A DNA stretch of 64,000 nucleotides from Candidatus Omnitrophota bacterium (GTDB lineage Bacteria; Omnitrophota; Gorgyraeia; Gygaellales; Profunditerraquicolaceae), in contig JALNZI010000003.1 in assembly GCA_023229385.1 (NCBI GenBank), positions 1 to 64,000 on the forward strand, in the 5' to 3' direction. The translations under genes and the position numbers were made by a program. Shown one piece after another: positions 53,448 through 62,255 of the stretch (its first letter is position 1; every line of letters starts with the position of its first letter). Below the pieces are notes generated by a model. The model was not told where the DNA came from and ran no database searches. It saw nothing but the letters and a program-made list of their open reading frames with translations.

Positions 53448-54500
53448 CTAGAAGAAGTTATAAAACATTCGGTCTTTAATAATTACATTCTCATATATTT
53501 CGTTTACTGATGAAAATGTGCATCTTGGGCACTGTTTTACATCTATTGAATTATGTATATTTTTATGTTTTTCTGATCCCCATATATTACTTTCAGATAT
53601 ATTTCCAAGTTCAATTGAATTATCACCACGACGATCACAGCATAATCCAATTGTTCCATCAAAACTTATATAACATGTTGTTAAACATGTATAACATTTA
53701 TTAAAGGTTAGTTTAGGAGACCAATTTTCAGAAAATTTATTAACTACTGAAAATATTTTAAAATTATCATCTTCAAAATCTGATCTTGCTCTATTAATTT
53801 GTTCTTCTACAATTTTAATGATATTTTCATTAAATCGTATCATATTTCTATCAAACCAAGGATCACTTCCTGGACGCATATGAAAAAGATCACAACCAAT
53901 ATTTTTAGCTAATTTGATAGCATCATATATTTCATTATAATTTGTTGGTAAAAGTAGATATTTATAACATATTTCAAGACCTTTAGAGGTTATATTAGAT
54001 ATATTTCTTATAACAGTATTAAATATGTCTTCATTAACTCCTTTTACTACTGAAAATGTTTTAGATGTTGCACAATCTACTGATATTCCTAAATAATCGC
54101 ATTTTAATATAGTTTCAATATTTTTATTTAATTTTACACCATTTGTTACAAAAGCTATTTGAATATTATTTTCTTTTAATTGATCAATAAGATAATAAGT
54201 ATTATCATTAGTTAAAGGCTCCCCACCACCCCCAATACAAATCGATGCTGTAAACCATTGATTTTTAAAGACTTGTATTAATTGATCTACTGTTTCTTTG
54301 GACATCATACCTTGTTTAGTTTGTAGTGCTTCTGCGGCATTGCAGTGTTTACAATTGAGTTGACAAATAGCACTAGGATCTACTGAAACAAATAATGGTG
54401 GAGCAATTGTATTGGTATCATATGCTTTTTTCCAATATGGAACATGTACAAGTGCTTTCATACTATTAAACGAATTATATTTATTATGCCACTCTTTCAT
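53448..54500 (-). CDS. Radical SAM protein with SPASM-like C-terminus
   Basis: In this 350-aa protein, Cys46, Cys50 and Cys53 form the CxxxCxxC site of the SAM-cleaving [4Fe-4S] cluster, followed by 'SICIGGGGEPLTND' (GGE-like motif), 'IAFVTNGVKLN' and 'YLGISVDCATSKTFSVVKG', the usual barrel motifs. After residue about 265, Cys residues in 'KCYTCLTTCYISFDGTIGLCC' and 'QCPRCTF' fit a SPASM domain with auxiliary clusters. Such enzymes modify peptides or sugars. Its place in a glycan operon suggests a sugar or glycopeptide substrate; the ATG follows AAAGGATAGAG. Confidence 0.8.
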   Translation of the reverse strand: MKEWHNKYNSFNSMKALVHVPYWKKAYDTNTIAPPLFVSVDPSAICQLNCKHCNAAEALQTKQGMMSKETVDQLIQVFKNQWFTASICIGGGGEPLTNDNTYYLIDQLKENNIQIAFVTNGVKLNKNIETILKCDYLGISVDCATSKTFSVVKGVNEDIFNTVIRNISNITSKGLEICYKYLLLPTNYNEIYDAIKLAKNIGCDLFHMRPGSDPWFDRNMIRFNENIIKIVEEQINRARSDFEDDNFKIFSVVNKFSENWSPKLTFNKCYTCLTTCYISFDGTIGLCCDRRGDNSIELGNISESNIWGSEKHKNIHNSIDVKQCPRCTFSSVNEIYENVIIKDRMFYNFF

Positions 54501-55401
54501 CTCTATCCTTTATTTTATTAAAAATTACTTCACTATCGTAATTTAAAACTTTATTATATGCTTTATCTATTATACTTGTATAATTATTATAGTTTAAAGT
54601 TATATCAATTATTAACTTTTTTAATTCTTCTATCGATTTCCAATATATAAATTCATCTTTATTAAACCAATATTCCATTACATTCCAAGTATCGTATTTA
54701 ATTAAATTTAATGTTTTACATGCTGCTGCTTCTATGACTCTACTTTTAAATTGTGGAATATAATAATCTTGAAGATTAGAAAAAGCTATATTATCATTCC
54801 AATTTTTATAAGTTTTTATGTTATTAACGTGATAATCGTTTATTGGACAAGCGTTTATAGTAATATTAATTTTTGATTGTTTAAGTAATTTCCATTTGCT
54901 GATTGTTGGAATATTAAAATGTGTTTGAAGTCTATGAGTTTGTAATGTTGTAAAAATGTATTTAAATTCTGGTAATAAATTAATTATATTTTCTTGTTCT
55001 TGATTAGTTATATTACCTTGGTATATAACATCAAACATTTTATTTTCATCTTTAATTACACTATTAAGATACTTAATATTCATTGGAAAAGCAATAGGAA
55101 AATACTTTTTCTTATCTTTATTTAACCAATCAGCAGTATAAGGACATATTGTATAAATTTTATCAAAGTATTCTTGAGAAGAAATAGCATTGGATGTTGA
55201 TGTAAAAGCACAAGGAGCTTCTAGATTGAGATATATTTTTCGTTTATAGTCTTTATATTTTAATTTAAGATTTTCGTTTATAGATGTATTATAACCCTGA
55301 AATAATATTTCTTCTTGTGAGTTATCATTATATAAGTTATAAAAATAATAATTATTTAATGCATCTGGATATTCACCAGTTTTATCATGAATAACTTTCA
55401 T
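54484..55401 (-). CDS. Glycosyltransferase, CgeB-like (Glyco_trans_1_2 type)
   Basis: In this 305-aa protein, 'FKSRVIEAAACKTLNLIKYD' near residue 215 and the following Trp/Tyr-rich helix ('DEFIYWKSIEELKKLIIDI') match the donor-binding region of GT4-like enzymes of the CgeB group. The N-terminal half lacks the classical glycine loop, as is usual in this group. The stop overlaps the radical SAM gene start by 17 nt. Function is glycan assembly with unknown acceptor. Confidence 0.6.
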   Translation of the reverse strand: MKVIHDKTGEYPDALNNYYFYNLYNDNSQEEILFQGYNTSINENLKLKYKDYKRKIYLNLEAPCAFTSTSNAISSQEYFDKIYTICPYTADWLNKDKKKYFPIAFPMNIKYLNSVIKDENKMFDVIYQGNITNQEQENIINLLPEFKYIFTTLQTHRLQTHFNIPTISKWKLLKQSKINITINACPINDYHVNNIKTYKNWNDNIAFSNLQDYYIPQFKSRVIEAAACKTLNLIKYDTWNVMEYWFNKDEFIYWKSIEELKKLIIDITLNYNNYTSIIDKAYNKVLNYDSEVIFNKIKDRDERVA

Positions 55402-56090
55402 TTTACAAAGATCATTCCATAATTTATACGTCGATATATATCTGAAGTTTTAAGTAATTCAAATGTTATTTCTTCGTAGTTATAATAACTTGTTGGTTCT
55501 TCTAGATATGCATCTCCTCGATCATTAAAAGTTATTTTACTTATATCTTTTATGTTATCTATATAACCTATAATTCCAAATTTAGTATATTTTAAATCAA
55601 ATAGATATCTTATACATTTCAAAGCTTCATCTAATAATTCTTCATGCCATTCAAAGCATATCTTATTTTGTTTAGATGTAAGACCTTGTAAGACTGAATA
55701 TTCATAGCCTTCAACGTCTATTTTAATAATATCAGGAGATCCATATTGTTTAATAAGTGTATCTAGAGTAATTGTATCTATATTTTGAACAGTTGGCCAA
55801 GTTACTACATTTTGAGTAGCTTGTAAGTTCTTACTTCCAAGTACAAATCTAGATTGATTTATAAATTTATCTGAAGCTGTAGAAATACCATCATTACCTT
55901 GGCTACCAATGTAAAATGTTTTAGTTTCATTATCTTTGTTTGAGACTAATTTATTTATATATGTAATATTTTTATGTCTTGAATTTAATGTATTGTTTGC
56001 TTCTATTGCAATAATTTCACAATCTGGATATAATTCTAGACATCGATCTGTAAAATTACCTTTATTATAACCTATATCAAATATTTTCAT
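55398..56090 (-). CDS. FkbM-type methyltransferase 1
   Basis: This 230-aa SAM methyltransferase has 'KIFDIGYNKGNFTDRCLELY' as motif I, 'IIAIEANN' as the acidic end of strand 2, and 'DIIKIDVEGYEYSVLQGL' as the strongly diagnostic FkbM segment. Members often O-methylate sugars in surface glycans. It starts 4 nt before the end of the second FkbM gene upstream. The substrate is inferred from its neighbours. Confidence 0.8.
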   Translation of the reverse strand: MKIFDIGYNKGNFTDRCLELYPDCEIIAIEANNTLNSRHKNITYINKLVSNKDNETKTFYIGSQGNDGISTASDKFINQSRFVLGSKNLQATQNVVTWPTVQNIDTITLDTLIKQYGSPDIIKIDVEGYEYSVLQGLTSKQNKICFEWHEELLDEALKCIRYLFDLKYTKFGIIGYIDNIKDISKITFNDRGDAYLEEPTSYYNYEEITFELLKTSDIYRRINYGMIFVK

Positions 56091-56818
56091 ACTGTTCTTG
56101 AATCTAATATTTCTTTTAAATGTTTATATTTTTTATTTATATATTGTTTATCTACAATTTCATTAGATTGAATACCATTCCAACCATGAGTATATGTCTT
56201 GTTTTCTTTTATGCATTCAAAATTATTTGAAACTAATAAATCATTTATTTTGTAATTATCATCATCTTTTTCATAATGATTAAATACCGTTGTTTCTACA
56301 TTAATAAATACTATCTTATGTAGATATTCTGATATACTCTGTAATATATTATAATCTTTTCCTTGAGTATCAATTTTAATATGTTCTATATACTTAAATC
56401 GTTTCCAAGGTATTAAACTTAAAAAATATTCTAAAGATATTACAGGAACTTTAATAACTTCTTTTACTGTATAAGGTAAATATTTAGTTGGTTTATATAA
56501 ACTAGAGCATCCTGGATCAGTATTAGTAACATAAAAATCTGTATAAGTTGGCTCAATTATATTATCTAGAGCAGTATATAATAATTTAAAATTAGGATCA
56601 TTAGTTAAACCTAAATGATTAATACTATTAATATTACTTGGAAGAGGTTCAAATGCAAAGATTATTCTATCTTTAAGAGTTCTTAACCAAAGTTGTGAAT
56701 TTGGAGCACAATATGAAAGACCAATATCTAATTTAATATTAGATATGTTTTTTGGAATTATTAAAATATTGTCTTCAATTAGTTTAGTAAGACCAATTTT
56801 TTCGTATATATTTACCAT
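56087..56818 (-). CDS. FkbM-type methyltransferase 2
   Basis: This 243-aa protein of the same group has 'LDIGLSYCAPNSQLWLR' as motif I, 'IIFAFEPLPSNI' as motif II and 'EHIKIDTQGKDYNILQSI' as the FkbM segment, with Gln in place of Glu in the third motif. Two different FkbM enzymes in tandem suggest two methylation positions, or sequential steps on one glycan. Confidence 0.75.
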   Translation of the reverse strand: MVNIYEKIGLTKLIEDNILIIPKNISNIKLDIGLSYCAPNSQLWLRTLKDRIIFAFEPLPSNINSINHLGLTNDPNFKLLYTALDNIIEPTYTDFYVTNTDPGCSSLYKPTKYLPYTVKEVIKVPVISLEYFLSLIPWKRFKYIEHIKIDTQGKDYNILQSISEYLHKIVFINVETTVFNHYEKDDDNYKINDLLVSNNFECIKENKTYTHGWNGIQSNEIVDKQYINKKYKHLKEILDSRTV

Positions 56819-57543
56819 TCTTGTCTTTCTGCTGGATTGTAAAGTCCACGTTTGTTCATATCTATATTATATTCTTGAGTAAGTATATTTAATTCTTCTG
56901 GATATTCTAAGTAATTCCATTTTCTTCTTATAATTGCTGTTGCTATTATTGGAAATATTAAACTATCATAATGATGTTGACCACGCTTTGGTTGTCCATG
57001 ATATACAAAACTTCCTGTTAATCCTAATTTTCTAGACGCATATGTGTATTGTTGTCGTTCAACAAAATCAAGAACTTTAGCAGTTTTATACATATTTATA
57101 AAATCTAAACGATTCCATATAGAAGCTTGCATACAATAAAATAAAGGATGTCCACATGGAACATCAAATAAATCTTCTTTTATTCGGTTAAATCCAGTAA
57201 GATCGTTTGCTATAAACTTAACAAAACTTTTTTTAGATTCATCTAAAAAATTTAAATAGAAGTTTAATTTATTAAAATTAGGTCTATCTGTAAGTATAAA
57301 ATCTTCTTGCATATAGATAAAATATTTACAATCTAATGTCTCTAAAAAATTTACCCATTGTTTCCAATATGGTTGTTTTTCATCATATAAATTAAATTTA
57401 TGATTTTGATATTTATCAGAAAGTTTATTAGATATAACATAACTATCTACATTAGGAATATATTTATCTAACTGACCAAAATACATTGGCCAAATATCTT
57501 CACAACTTGAATGTGTATAAGTAACTATTGGTATATTTAACAT
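56812..57543 (-). CDS. Putative glycosyltransferase
   Basis: In this 243-aa protein, 'IPIVTYTHSSCEDIWPMYFG' at the N-terminus and 'YFIYMQEDFILTDRP' are a GT-A-like opening and an acidic metal-binding segment. 'FYLNFLDESKKSFVKFI' and 'DVPCGHPLFYCMQASIWNR' resemble the acceptor-side part of phage-type glycosyltransferases. It overlaps the aminotransferase gene by 7 nt and the FkbM gene by 7 nt. The family is not certain. Confidence 0.55.
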   Translation of the reverse strand: MLNIPIVTYTHSSCEDIWPMYFGQLDKYIPNVDSYVISNKLSDKYQNHKFNLYDEKQPYWKQWVNFLETLDCKYFIYMQEDFILTDRPNFNKLNFYLNFLDESKKSFVKFIANDLTGFNRIKEDLFDVPCGHPLFYCMQASIWNRLDFINMYKTAKVLDFVERQQYTYASRKLGLTGSFVYHGQPKRGQHHYDSLIFPIIATAIIRRKWNYLEYPEELNILTQEYNIDMNKRGLYNPAERQEW

Positions 57544-58175
57544 AAGTTTTTAAATACTGTAAAAGTAGTAAGATCTCTATATGGTGGATCTTCAATAAGT
57601 GGCTCTGTATGTCTAGGATAATTTGCTAATAGATTTAAACCATGAGCAGCTTGCTCGGGCGACATATAACAGTTGTACCCAAGTTCAGTAATATCATCAT
57701 CACGATAATTACATTCGCCACGTCCATCATAACGCATACGTTTAAGTTTTTCATATGCTATTTTGTTATCAGTAAGAATTGCACCACCTCTAGATATTGC
57801 TAATTGTTTCTTGCTATGGAAGCTAAGGCATGTTAAACTTGATTGAATATACATATCTGAAGTAAGCCATTTAGCACTATCTATAATAGGAGTAGGATCT
57901 AATTGGTAATAACCATTCCAAGTAATATCTTTAAATTTAATTTTATATCCAGCATGTAAAAATGATTGAGGAACTGAAAGATATGTTCTTTTAGGAACTG
58001 TTACCTCTGGAAGTTCTTTATATACATATCGTTTAAGATATTCAGCACATAGAAATAAAGCAATTGTACAACTATCTACCGTAACACAAAATGGTGCTCC
58101 TGTATATTCACATAGTTCTGCTTCAAACATTTGATTTATCTTAAATGGATTATGAACTATACTTTTTTGAGACAT
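57537..58175 (-). CDS. Short DegT/DnrJ/EryC1/StrS-type sugar aminotransferase
   Basis: This 212-aa protein has the PLP-dependent fold of sugar-nucleotide aminotransferases. 'VTVDSCTIALFLCAEYL' is the phosphate-binding region, Asp99 in 'IIDSAKW' is the pyridine-ring partner, and 'TCLSFHSKKQLAISRGGAIL' carries the PLP lysine (Lys122 or Lys123). Full-length members have 370-400 residues; here the small C-terminal domain is missing and a stop follows 'PPYRDLTTFTVFKNL'. It would make an amino sugar, and the GNAT enzyme next door could acetylate it. Whether the short form is active is uncertain. Confidence 0.75.
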   Translation of the reverse strand: MSQKSIVHNPFKINQMFEAELCEYTGAPFCVTVDSCTIALFLCAEYLKRYVYKELPEVTVPKRTYLSVPQSFLHAGYKIKFKDITWNGYYQLDPTPIIDSAKWLTSDMYIQSSLTCLSFHSKKQLAISRGGAILTDNKIAYEKLKRMRYDGRGECNYRDDDITELGYNCYMSPEQAAHGLNLLANYPRHTEPLIEDPPYRDLTTFTVFKNLC

Positions 58176-58176
58176 T

Positions 58177-58551
58177 TTAATCTACCAATGTATAAGTTAA
58201 TTTATGTTTATCAAAAAACTGTTGTCCAGATATATTAGTTTTTCGCACTTTAATATCTAGAAATGGATATTCTCTAATAATAGAATATAATAATTCTGTA
58301 CCAATACCTTTATTATAATAATCTGGATGTACTGCTATTCTAAGATCATTATTAACTACTCCAATAAATCCTACTGGAATGTTATTTAATAAATAAATAT
58401 AATAACTAGATCCATATTTAGACATGTATTTTTCTTGAGATTCTTGAGATATATAAGTATGATCTACAAATGAATCTGATAATCTAGTGTCATTTCTAAG
58501 AGATCGTATGAATTCCCAATATATTTTGTTATTATTAACTTGTATTATCAT
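58177..58551 (-). CDS. GNAT-family acetyltransferase
   Basis: This 124-aa acetyl-CoA-dependent N-acetyltransferase has 'DLRIAVHPDYYNKGIGTELL' as the GNAT motif A, including the acyl-CoA binding 'NKGIGT' loop, followed by 'FLDIKVRKTNISGQQFFDKH' as motif B. I start at the ATG at 58551 because it overlaps the preceding stop as ATGA. Directly upstream of the aminotransferase, it most likely acetylates the amino sugar produced there. Confidence 0.8.
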   Translation of the reverse strand: MIIQVNNNKIYWEFIRSLRNDTRLSDSFVDHTYISQESQEKYMSKYGSSYYIYLLNNIPVGFIGVVNNDLRIAVHPDYYNKGIGTELLYSIIREYPFLDIKVRKTNISGQQFFDKHKLTYTLVD

Positions 58552-59342
58552 ATGCAAACCCTATGACTTAATCCATATGGTTGCTTATATTTCCATTTAG
58601 CTAAGAGATAATCTCTGTCTATAGGTAGATTTAAATAATAATTCAATGTAGTTCCTATATTTAAATATGTATTTTTGTTATTAAATTGATGAAGTTGATG
58701 TATTAAAATATTACTTAATGAAGATGCTGAAAATAAATATACTCTATTTTGACTATCTTGTCCAGTAAAATCTTTAAGATCTTCTATTAAATCTATATCA
58801 TTAACTATACAATTTTCTCCAACATGAAAAATTGCTGATGTTTTAAATGGTAATTTATGTATACTTTTTGATTCTACTGGTAATATTAATGAATTTTCAT
58901 TACATATTAAAATTACTTCTTTAGATTTAAATAAAGGAACTATAACATCTATAAAAAAGTCATAGTTATTATTAACCAAGAGATTTGCCCAGGTAAGATT
59001 ACTATGATCTTTTAATTCATTTAACATCCAATTATATCGTTCATTTCCGACGCAACACTTACATATTTTACCTTTATAATAGTTATCTGCTTGGTAATAA
59101 AATGAATCTAGAAGCAAATGTCTTATATGTTGATGTTTGTTTGGATCAAAACATTTATGATCTATACTTGGAAAACCTTTATTAAATATTGTATCTCCAA
59201 ATATAACTTGATTATTATTAATTTCAAGTTTATAATTTTTAAGTATAGCTTCGCACCCATCGCTGAAGCGAGTGAAACTAAAAGGAATATTGTTTTTAAG
59301 TCTATGATAAAATTCTATTATATCACCTCTAAACGTCTTCAT
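58548..59342 (-). CDS. GT-D-type glycosyltransferase (DUF1792-like)
   Basis: In this 264-aa protein, 'PFSFTRFSDGCEAIL' near residue 20 is the 'RFgDGE'-like signature of GT-D fold (DUF1792) glycosyltransferases, and 'TYLNIGTTLNYYL' near the end matches the closing motif of that family. The founding member extends the glycan on a serine-rich repeat adhesin of oral streptococci. Cys-rich 'KGKICKCCVGNERYNW' is an additional feature. The ATGA overlap couples it to the acetyltransferase. Confidence 0.6.
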   Translation of the reverse strand: MKTFRGDIIEFYHRLKNNIPFSFTRFSDGCEAILKNYKLEINNNQVIFGDTIFNKGFPSIDHKCFDPNKHQHIRHLLLDSFYYQADNYYKGKICKCCVGNERYNWMLNELKDHSNLTWANLLVNNNYDFFIDVIVPLFKSKEVILICNENSLILPVESKSIHKLPFKTSAIFHVGENCIVNDIDLIEDLKDFTGQDSQNRVYLFSASSLSNILIHQLHQFNNKNTYLNIGTTLNYYLNLPIDRDYLLAKWKYKQPYGLSHRVCI

Positions 59343-59475
59343 TGTGATCCTTTAAAATTATAATTTTGTCTACGTTCCAATCTCCAGTAAGCTCTGGAAA
59401 GAATTCAAAAAACATACCACTATGTATAAGATTATCATAAAATTCTTTAGTATTAATCGTTTTATATTTGTTCAT
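59329..59475 (-). CDS. 48-aa conserved-looking phage protein
   Basis: This small acidic protein has a Phe-Glu-Phe-Phe-Pro-Glu-Leu-Thr-Gly-Asp-Trp core that recurs in short phage proteins near structural or sugar genes. It ends in TAG 14 nt inside the next gene. It starts with ATG at 59475. No catalytic or metal motif is visible; function is unknown. Confidence 0.55.
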   Translation of the reverse strand: MNKYKTINTKEFYDNLIHSGMFFEFFPELTGDWNVDKIIILKDHNEDV

Positions 59476-59549
59476 TAATCCTCGACGTGTCTAGATATAA
59501 ATTTATAAATTAAATAAAGTATACAAATATATAGAATAAAATATAACAT

Positions 59550-59720
59550 TTATTTCTTCTTAAATATAATAATATAAGTAAGTATAATAATTGCTAATAT
59601 AATACCTAAAATTAAACCTAAACCTAAAAAGAATTTAAACAATGGTAAAAAGAATATAAAAGTTGAATATCCTAAACCAATAAGTAAAAGACTGAGTAAA
59701 CTAATCATTAATATTTTCAT
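59550..59720 (-). CDS. 56-aa two-helix membrane protein
   Basis: This is almost entirely hydrophobic, with two transmembrane helices separated by a short Lys/Phe turn ('LPLFKFFLG') and a basic end (Phe-Lys-Lys-Lys). The start overlaps the end of the preceding 62-aa gene by 20 nt. Size and shape resemble small holins or superinfection-exclusion peptides, but nothing allows a choice. Confidence 0.6.
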   Translation of the reverse strand: MKILMISLLSLLLIGLGYSTFIFFLPLFKFFLGLGLILGIILAIIILTYIIIFKKK

Positions 59721-59889
59721 TTTTAATCCTTATATTTGATTTTTTATGTTCGCATTCAATATTATTTGAAATACAATATGTATAATATGATTCGTTTTTG
59801 AGATATTTAAAATCACATTTTATTTTCCAATTTGCTAAACATATATAATCTTTTTCATATTGTGCTCTATCTCGTAAATTTATAGACAT
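59701..59889 (-). CDS. Small Cys-containing protein
   Basis: This 62-aa hydrophilic protein has four Cys spread over 'YICLANWKIKCDFKYL' and 'YTYCISNNIECEHKK', which could form a zinc site. It overlaps the upstream glycosyltransferase stop by 10 nt. No family is recognised. Confidence 0.5.
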   Translation of the reverse strand: MSINLRDRAQYEKDYICLANWKIKCDFKYLKNESYYTYCISNNIECEHKKSNIRIKNENIND

Positions 59890-60824
59890 AAAATTTCTCT
59901 TTTAAAGGTGTTTTTTAGATCGTAACAAATTGAACTTGCCTTACATTTATTTCTATTAAAATCTATTTCTAAATCATTCCAAGATGGATTATCTAAATTA
60001 CATACAACTATATCTTCTTTAGCACTAGATGCATATTTTCTAAGTTCTTCTGATCCTAAAGATATCTTATCGTAATACCATTTTACTTTGTCTTCTAGAC
60101 TCCCTATAAGCTCGTTAGAGCCAGAATGAAGACCACCCACACCAACGTGCATAGATCGAGTTTGATCTGGTTTTAAAGCATATAAACCATGTTTTAACAT
60201 ACATCGTTCAGTGAAACCATCTCCGTGAATATGTTCGTTATAAGGTATTCGTATATTATTAAAATGTTTATTATAAAAAGCCACTGGATTATTATATAAT
60301 TCATCTGTAAGATATGGTAATATATAATTTTTAACTACTTTTACACTTATACATGAAGGACTACAACATTGACTATCTCCTATAAGTTGAGATATATCTC
60401 CAGATGTTTCTATCTCAGGTCTTCGTTTATGACTAACGCAAAATAATTTATTATATCTAGATAAAAACTTTTCATAACAAATTCGATTAAATCTAAGATA
60501 ATCTTGGGTTGGGGTCATATCTTCCTCGGCAGGAAGTATATATTCTTCTGATTCTTCTGCTGCTATACGATAGCTATCTAGAATATTATAAAATCCTGGT
60601 AAAGGACATTTATTTTTATCTTCTAAAGTACGTGTAGTAATTTTAATATGTTTATGGTATTTTCTAAACCAATGAATTACTTTATATATATCTGTGTTAA
60701 AGCAGTAATCTAGAAAGAAATGAACTCTAATATTTTCTAGTTCTTTTGGTTCTTTAAGTAACTGTTCCAGATATAGATATACTAGTTCTGGCCTTTGGTA
60801 TATTGCTATCGCAAGTGTGTTCAT
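59880..60824 (-). CDS. Glycosyltransferase with acidic EEDM motif
   Basis: In this 314-aa protein, 'TLAIAIYQRPELVYLYLEQL' is a typical GT-A beginning, and 'YILPAEEDMTPTQDYLRF' provides the acidic metal-binding motif (Glu-Glu-Asp). 'CVSHKRRPEIETSGD' and 'EHIHGDGFTERCM' probably line the acceptor site. It belongs to the phage and capsule glycosyltransferases related to the GT2 group. It is preceded by AAAGGATC and by the intergenic space at 60825-60951. Confidence 0.65.
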   Translation of the reverse strand: MNTLAIAIYQRPELVYLYLEQLLKEPKELENIRVHFFLDYCFNTDIYKVIHWFRKYHKHIKITTRTLEDKNKCPLPGFYNILDSYRIAAEESEEYILPAEEDMTPTQDYLRFNRICYEKFLSRYNKLFCVSHKRRPEIETSGDISQLIGDSQCCSPSCISVKVVKNYILPYLTDELYNNPVAFYNKHFNNIRIPYNEHIHGDGFTERCMLKHGLYALKPDQTRSMHVGVGGLHSGSNELIGSLEDKVKWYYDKISLGSEELRKYASSAKEDIVVCNLDNPSWNDLEIDFNRNKCKASSICYDLKNTFKREILCL

Positions 60825-60951
60825 AAGATCCTTTAAATAAAAGACGTTTTTAAATGACCGTAGAAGAACGCCAAAACTTCCCTATAGTTACTCATGCATA
60901 TTTTACTATATACACCATTTGAGCATTGTTAAGAGGCTTGTGTGGTCAATT
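60825..60951. other. Intergenic space within the minus-strand operon
   Basis: These 127 nt carry no reading frame of note. The end next to the glycosyltransferase holds its AAAGGATC ribosome-binding site. The rest is AT-rich with a more GC-rich patch around 60875-60960. A promoter could lie here, but I see no unambiguous -35/-10 pair or strong hairpin. Confidence 0.5.
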
Positions 60952-61104
60952 TCATTCCCATGTTTCTTTATATGTAAATTGTACAGTTTTAATACTTTTT
61001 ATTATTTTATCTAATTTTTCTAAGGTATAATTCCATTCAAGAGTATCTTTATTATAACTAAGTATATCATTATATAGATTTTCTAGATCAGTTTTAATAT
61101 TCAA
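60952..61104 (-). CDS. 50-aa helical protein
   Basis: The start is a TTG at 61104, preceded by GAAGGT at a normal distance; no ATG fits. The product is a charged helix ('KTDLENLYNDILSYNKDTLE', 'LEKLDKIIKSIKTVQF') ending in TGA. It follows the zinc-ribbon gene by 8 nt. Function is unknown; the non-ATG start lowers the certainty. Confidence 0.45.
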   Translation of the reverse strand: MNIKTDLENLYNDILSYNKDTLEWNYTLEKLDKIIKSIKTVQFTYKETWE

Positions 61105-61112
61105 TTATACCT

Positions 61113-61400
61113 TCAATCTTCTAGTATAAAACCACAATCCATACATATTATACTTGATGGTTTATATACGTCATTATGATAATCATAATCTTCAAGTTTT
61201 TCTGTATTTTTATGTTCACATGTTAATTGTTTTATTAAACGTTTTATATTATCTTGTTCGTCTTTAATATTATCATTTAATTCTTCATATATTCCATATT
61301 TAAATTTTTTAAGATCTTTAATATATTGTTTTGTAAGTTCAATAAATTTTAATTTTTTATTTATTTCTTTTTGAGTTTGTTTAATATTTACTTTATTCAT
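61113..61400 (-). CDS. Helical protein with C-terminal zinc ribbon
   Basis: I start at the ATG at 61400 (95 aa) because it overlaps the preceding stop as ATGA. Residues 1 to about 60 are a long charged helix. The C-terminus has Cys-Glu-His, then 'SIICMDCGFIL', forming a Cys/His pair and a CxxC that would bind zinc. It resembles small phage zinc-ribbon regulators of unknown function. Confidence 0.55.
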   Translation of the reverse strand: MNKVNIKQTQKEINKKLKFIELTKQYIKDLKKFKYGIYEELNDNIKDEQDNIKRLIKQLTCEHKNTEKLEDYDYHNDVYKPSSIICMDCGFILED

Positions 61401-62101
61401 ATAATCCATCCTTTATTAACCCAAAATTGATTAATAAGTTTTCTATCTGATAGATGTTTCTCTGGACCAAGTGATGTAGATAAACGCCCAGGCATTGCTC
61501 CCAAGTGCTGCATTTGCGAGCCCCAAGTATCTGGTTCTGATATTAATTGTTTAGGTACATAACATTTAGTACCAAAAGCCAATTGTGTTGATGCGGCTAA
61601 AGTGCTATCTTCACCATTGAATTGATTTAATTCTGGAGTTTTGAATAGTTCGATTATATGTTTTCTTTTTACAAACCATGCATGGCCAACTAGACTCACA
61701 CATCTTATCTGATCATTACCTTTTTCATAAGCTTCAATGTCATATAAAGTATCTGGATGTAATTTAATACCTCGGTAACCAATTATACTTTCATCTCCAA
61801 CTTGGTCTATAGTATTATAACAATTTTCTATCCAACGACATCCAGGTATTGTATCATCATCTAGAACTAGAACTCTATCGTAATTATATAAAAGTCCAGC
61901 ACTGAATCTAGCATATACTCCTAAATTTGGACATTCAATTATATTATATTTATGATAGTTTAATCTATTAAAATTAGAAGATTGATTCCATATTACTATT
62001 TGAGATGGAGGTATAGTTTGGTTTTCTAGAGATTTAACTAGTTTCTCTAACCACGCCGTACCTTTATATAAACCAATTATTGCTAAATATTCTTTATTCA
62101 T
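61397..62101 (-). CDS. Family 2 glycosyltransferase
   Basis: In this 234-aa protein, 'YLAIIGLYKGTAWLEKLVKS' starts the GT-A fold, 'SQIVIWNQSS' is the position of the first acidic motif, and 'DRVLVLDDDTIPGCRWIENC' contains the Asp-Asp-Asp metal site. 'FNGEDSTLAASTQLAFGTKC' and 'EPDTWGSQMQHLG' lie where the acceptor loop is expected. It overlaps the zinc-ribbon gene as ATGA. Confidence 0.75.
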   Translation of the reverse strand: MNKEYLAIIGLYKGTAWLEKLVKSLENQTIPPSQIVIWNQSSNFNRLNYHKYNIIECPNLGVYARFSAGLLYNYDRVLVLDDDTIPGCRWIENCYNTIDQVGDESIIGYRGIKLHPDTLYDIEAYEKGNDQIRCVSLVGHAWFVKRKHIIELFKTPELNQFNGEDSTLAASTQLAFGTKCYVPKQLISEPDTWGSQMQHLGAMPGRLSTSLGPEKHLSDRKLINQFWVNKGWII

Positions 62102-62255
62102 CTTTATGTTTTTCTCTAATTATTGTATCTCTACATGTACGACAATATGGTTTTGCTTCATAAAAATAAGCATCTCTATATTTAATAGATATCTTATTTT
62201 CACAAGTTGTACAATATGTAAAATAATCTTTGAATTTAATAACTGTAGTTTTCAC
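62094..62255 (-). CDS. 53-aa zinc-ribbon protein (GTG start)
   Basis: This small protein has two Cys-x2-Cys pairs ('YCTTCEN' and 'YCRTCRD') separated by about 20 residues, the geometry of a treble-clef or zinc-ribbon domain. It starts at a GTG inside the upstream gene's end and terminates 8 nt inside the glycosyltransferase. The plus-strand reading frame over the same bases has no coding character. Function is unknown. Confidence 0.55.
   Translation of the reverse strand: MKTTVIKFKDYFTYCTTCENKISIKYRDAYFYEAKPYCRTCRDTIIREKHKDE

Noticed and set aside
53448..55401. RiPP biosynthesis locus around the radical SAM gene
   Set aside because: No precursor peptide with a core region, no peptidase or transporter, and the neighbours are glycan enzymes.
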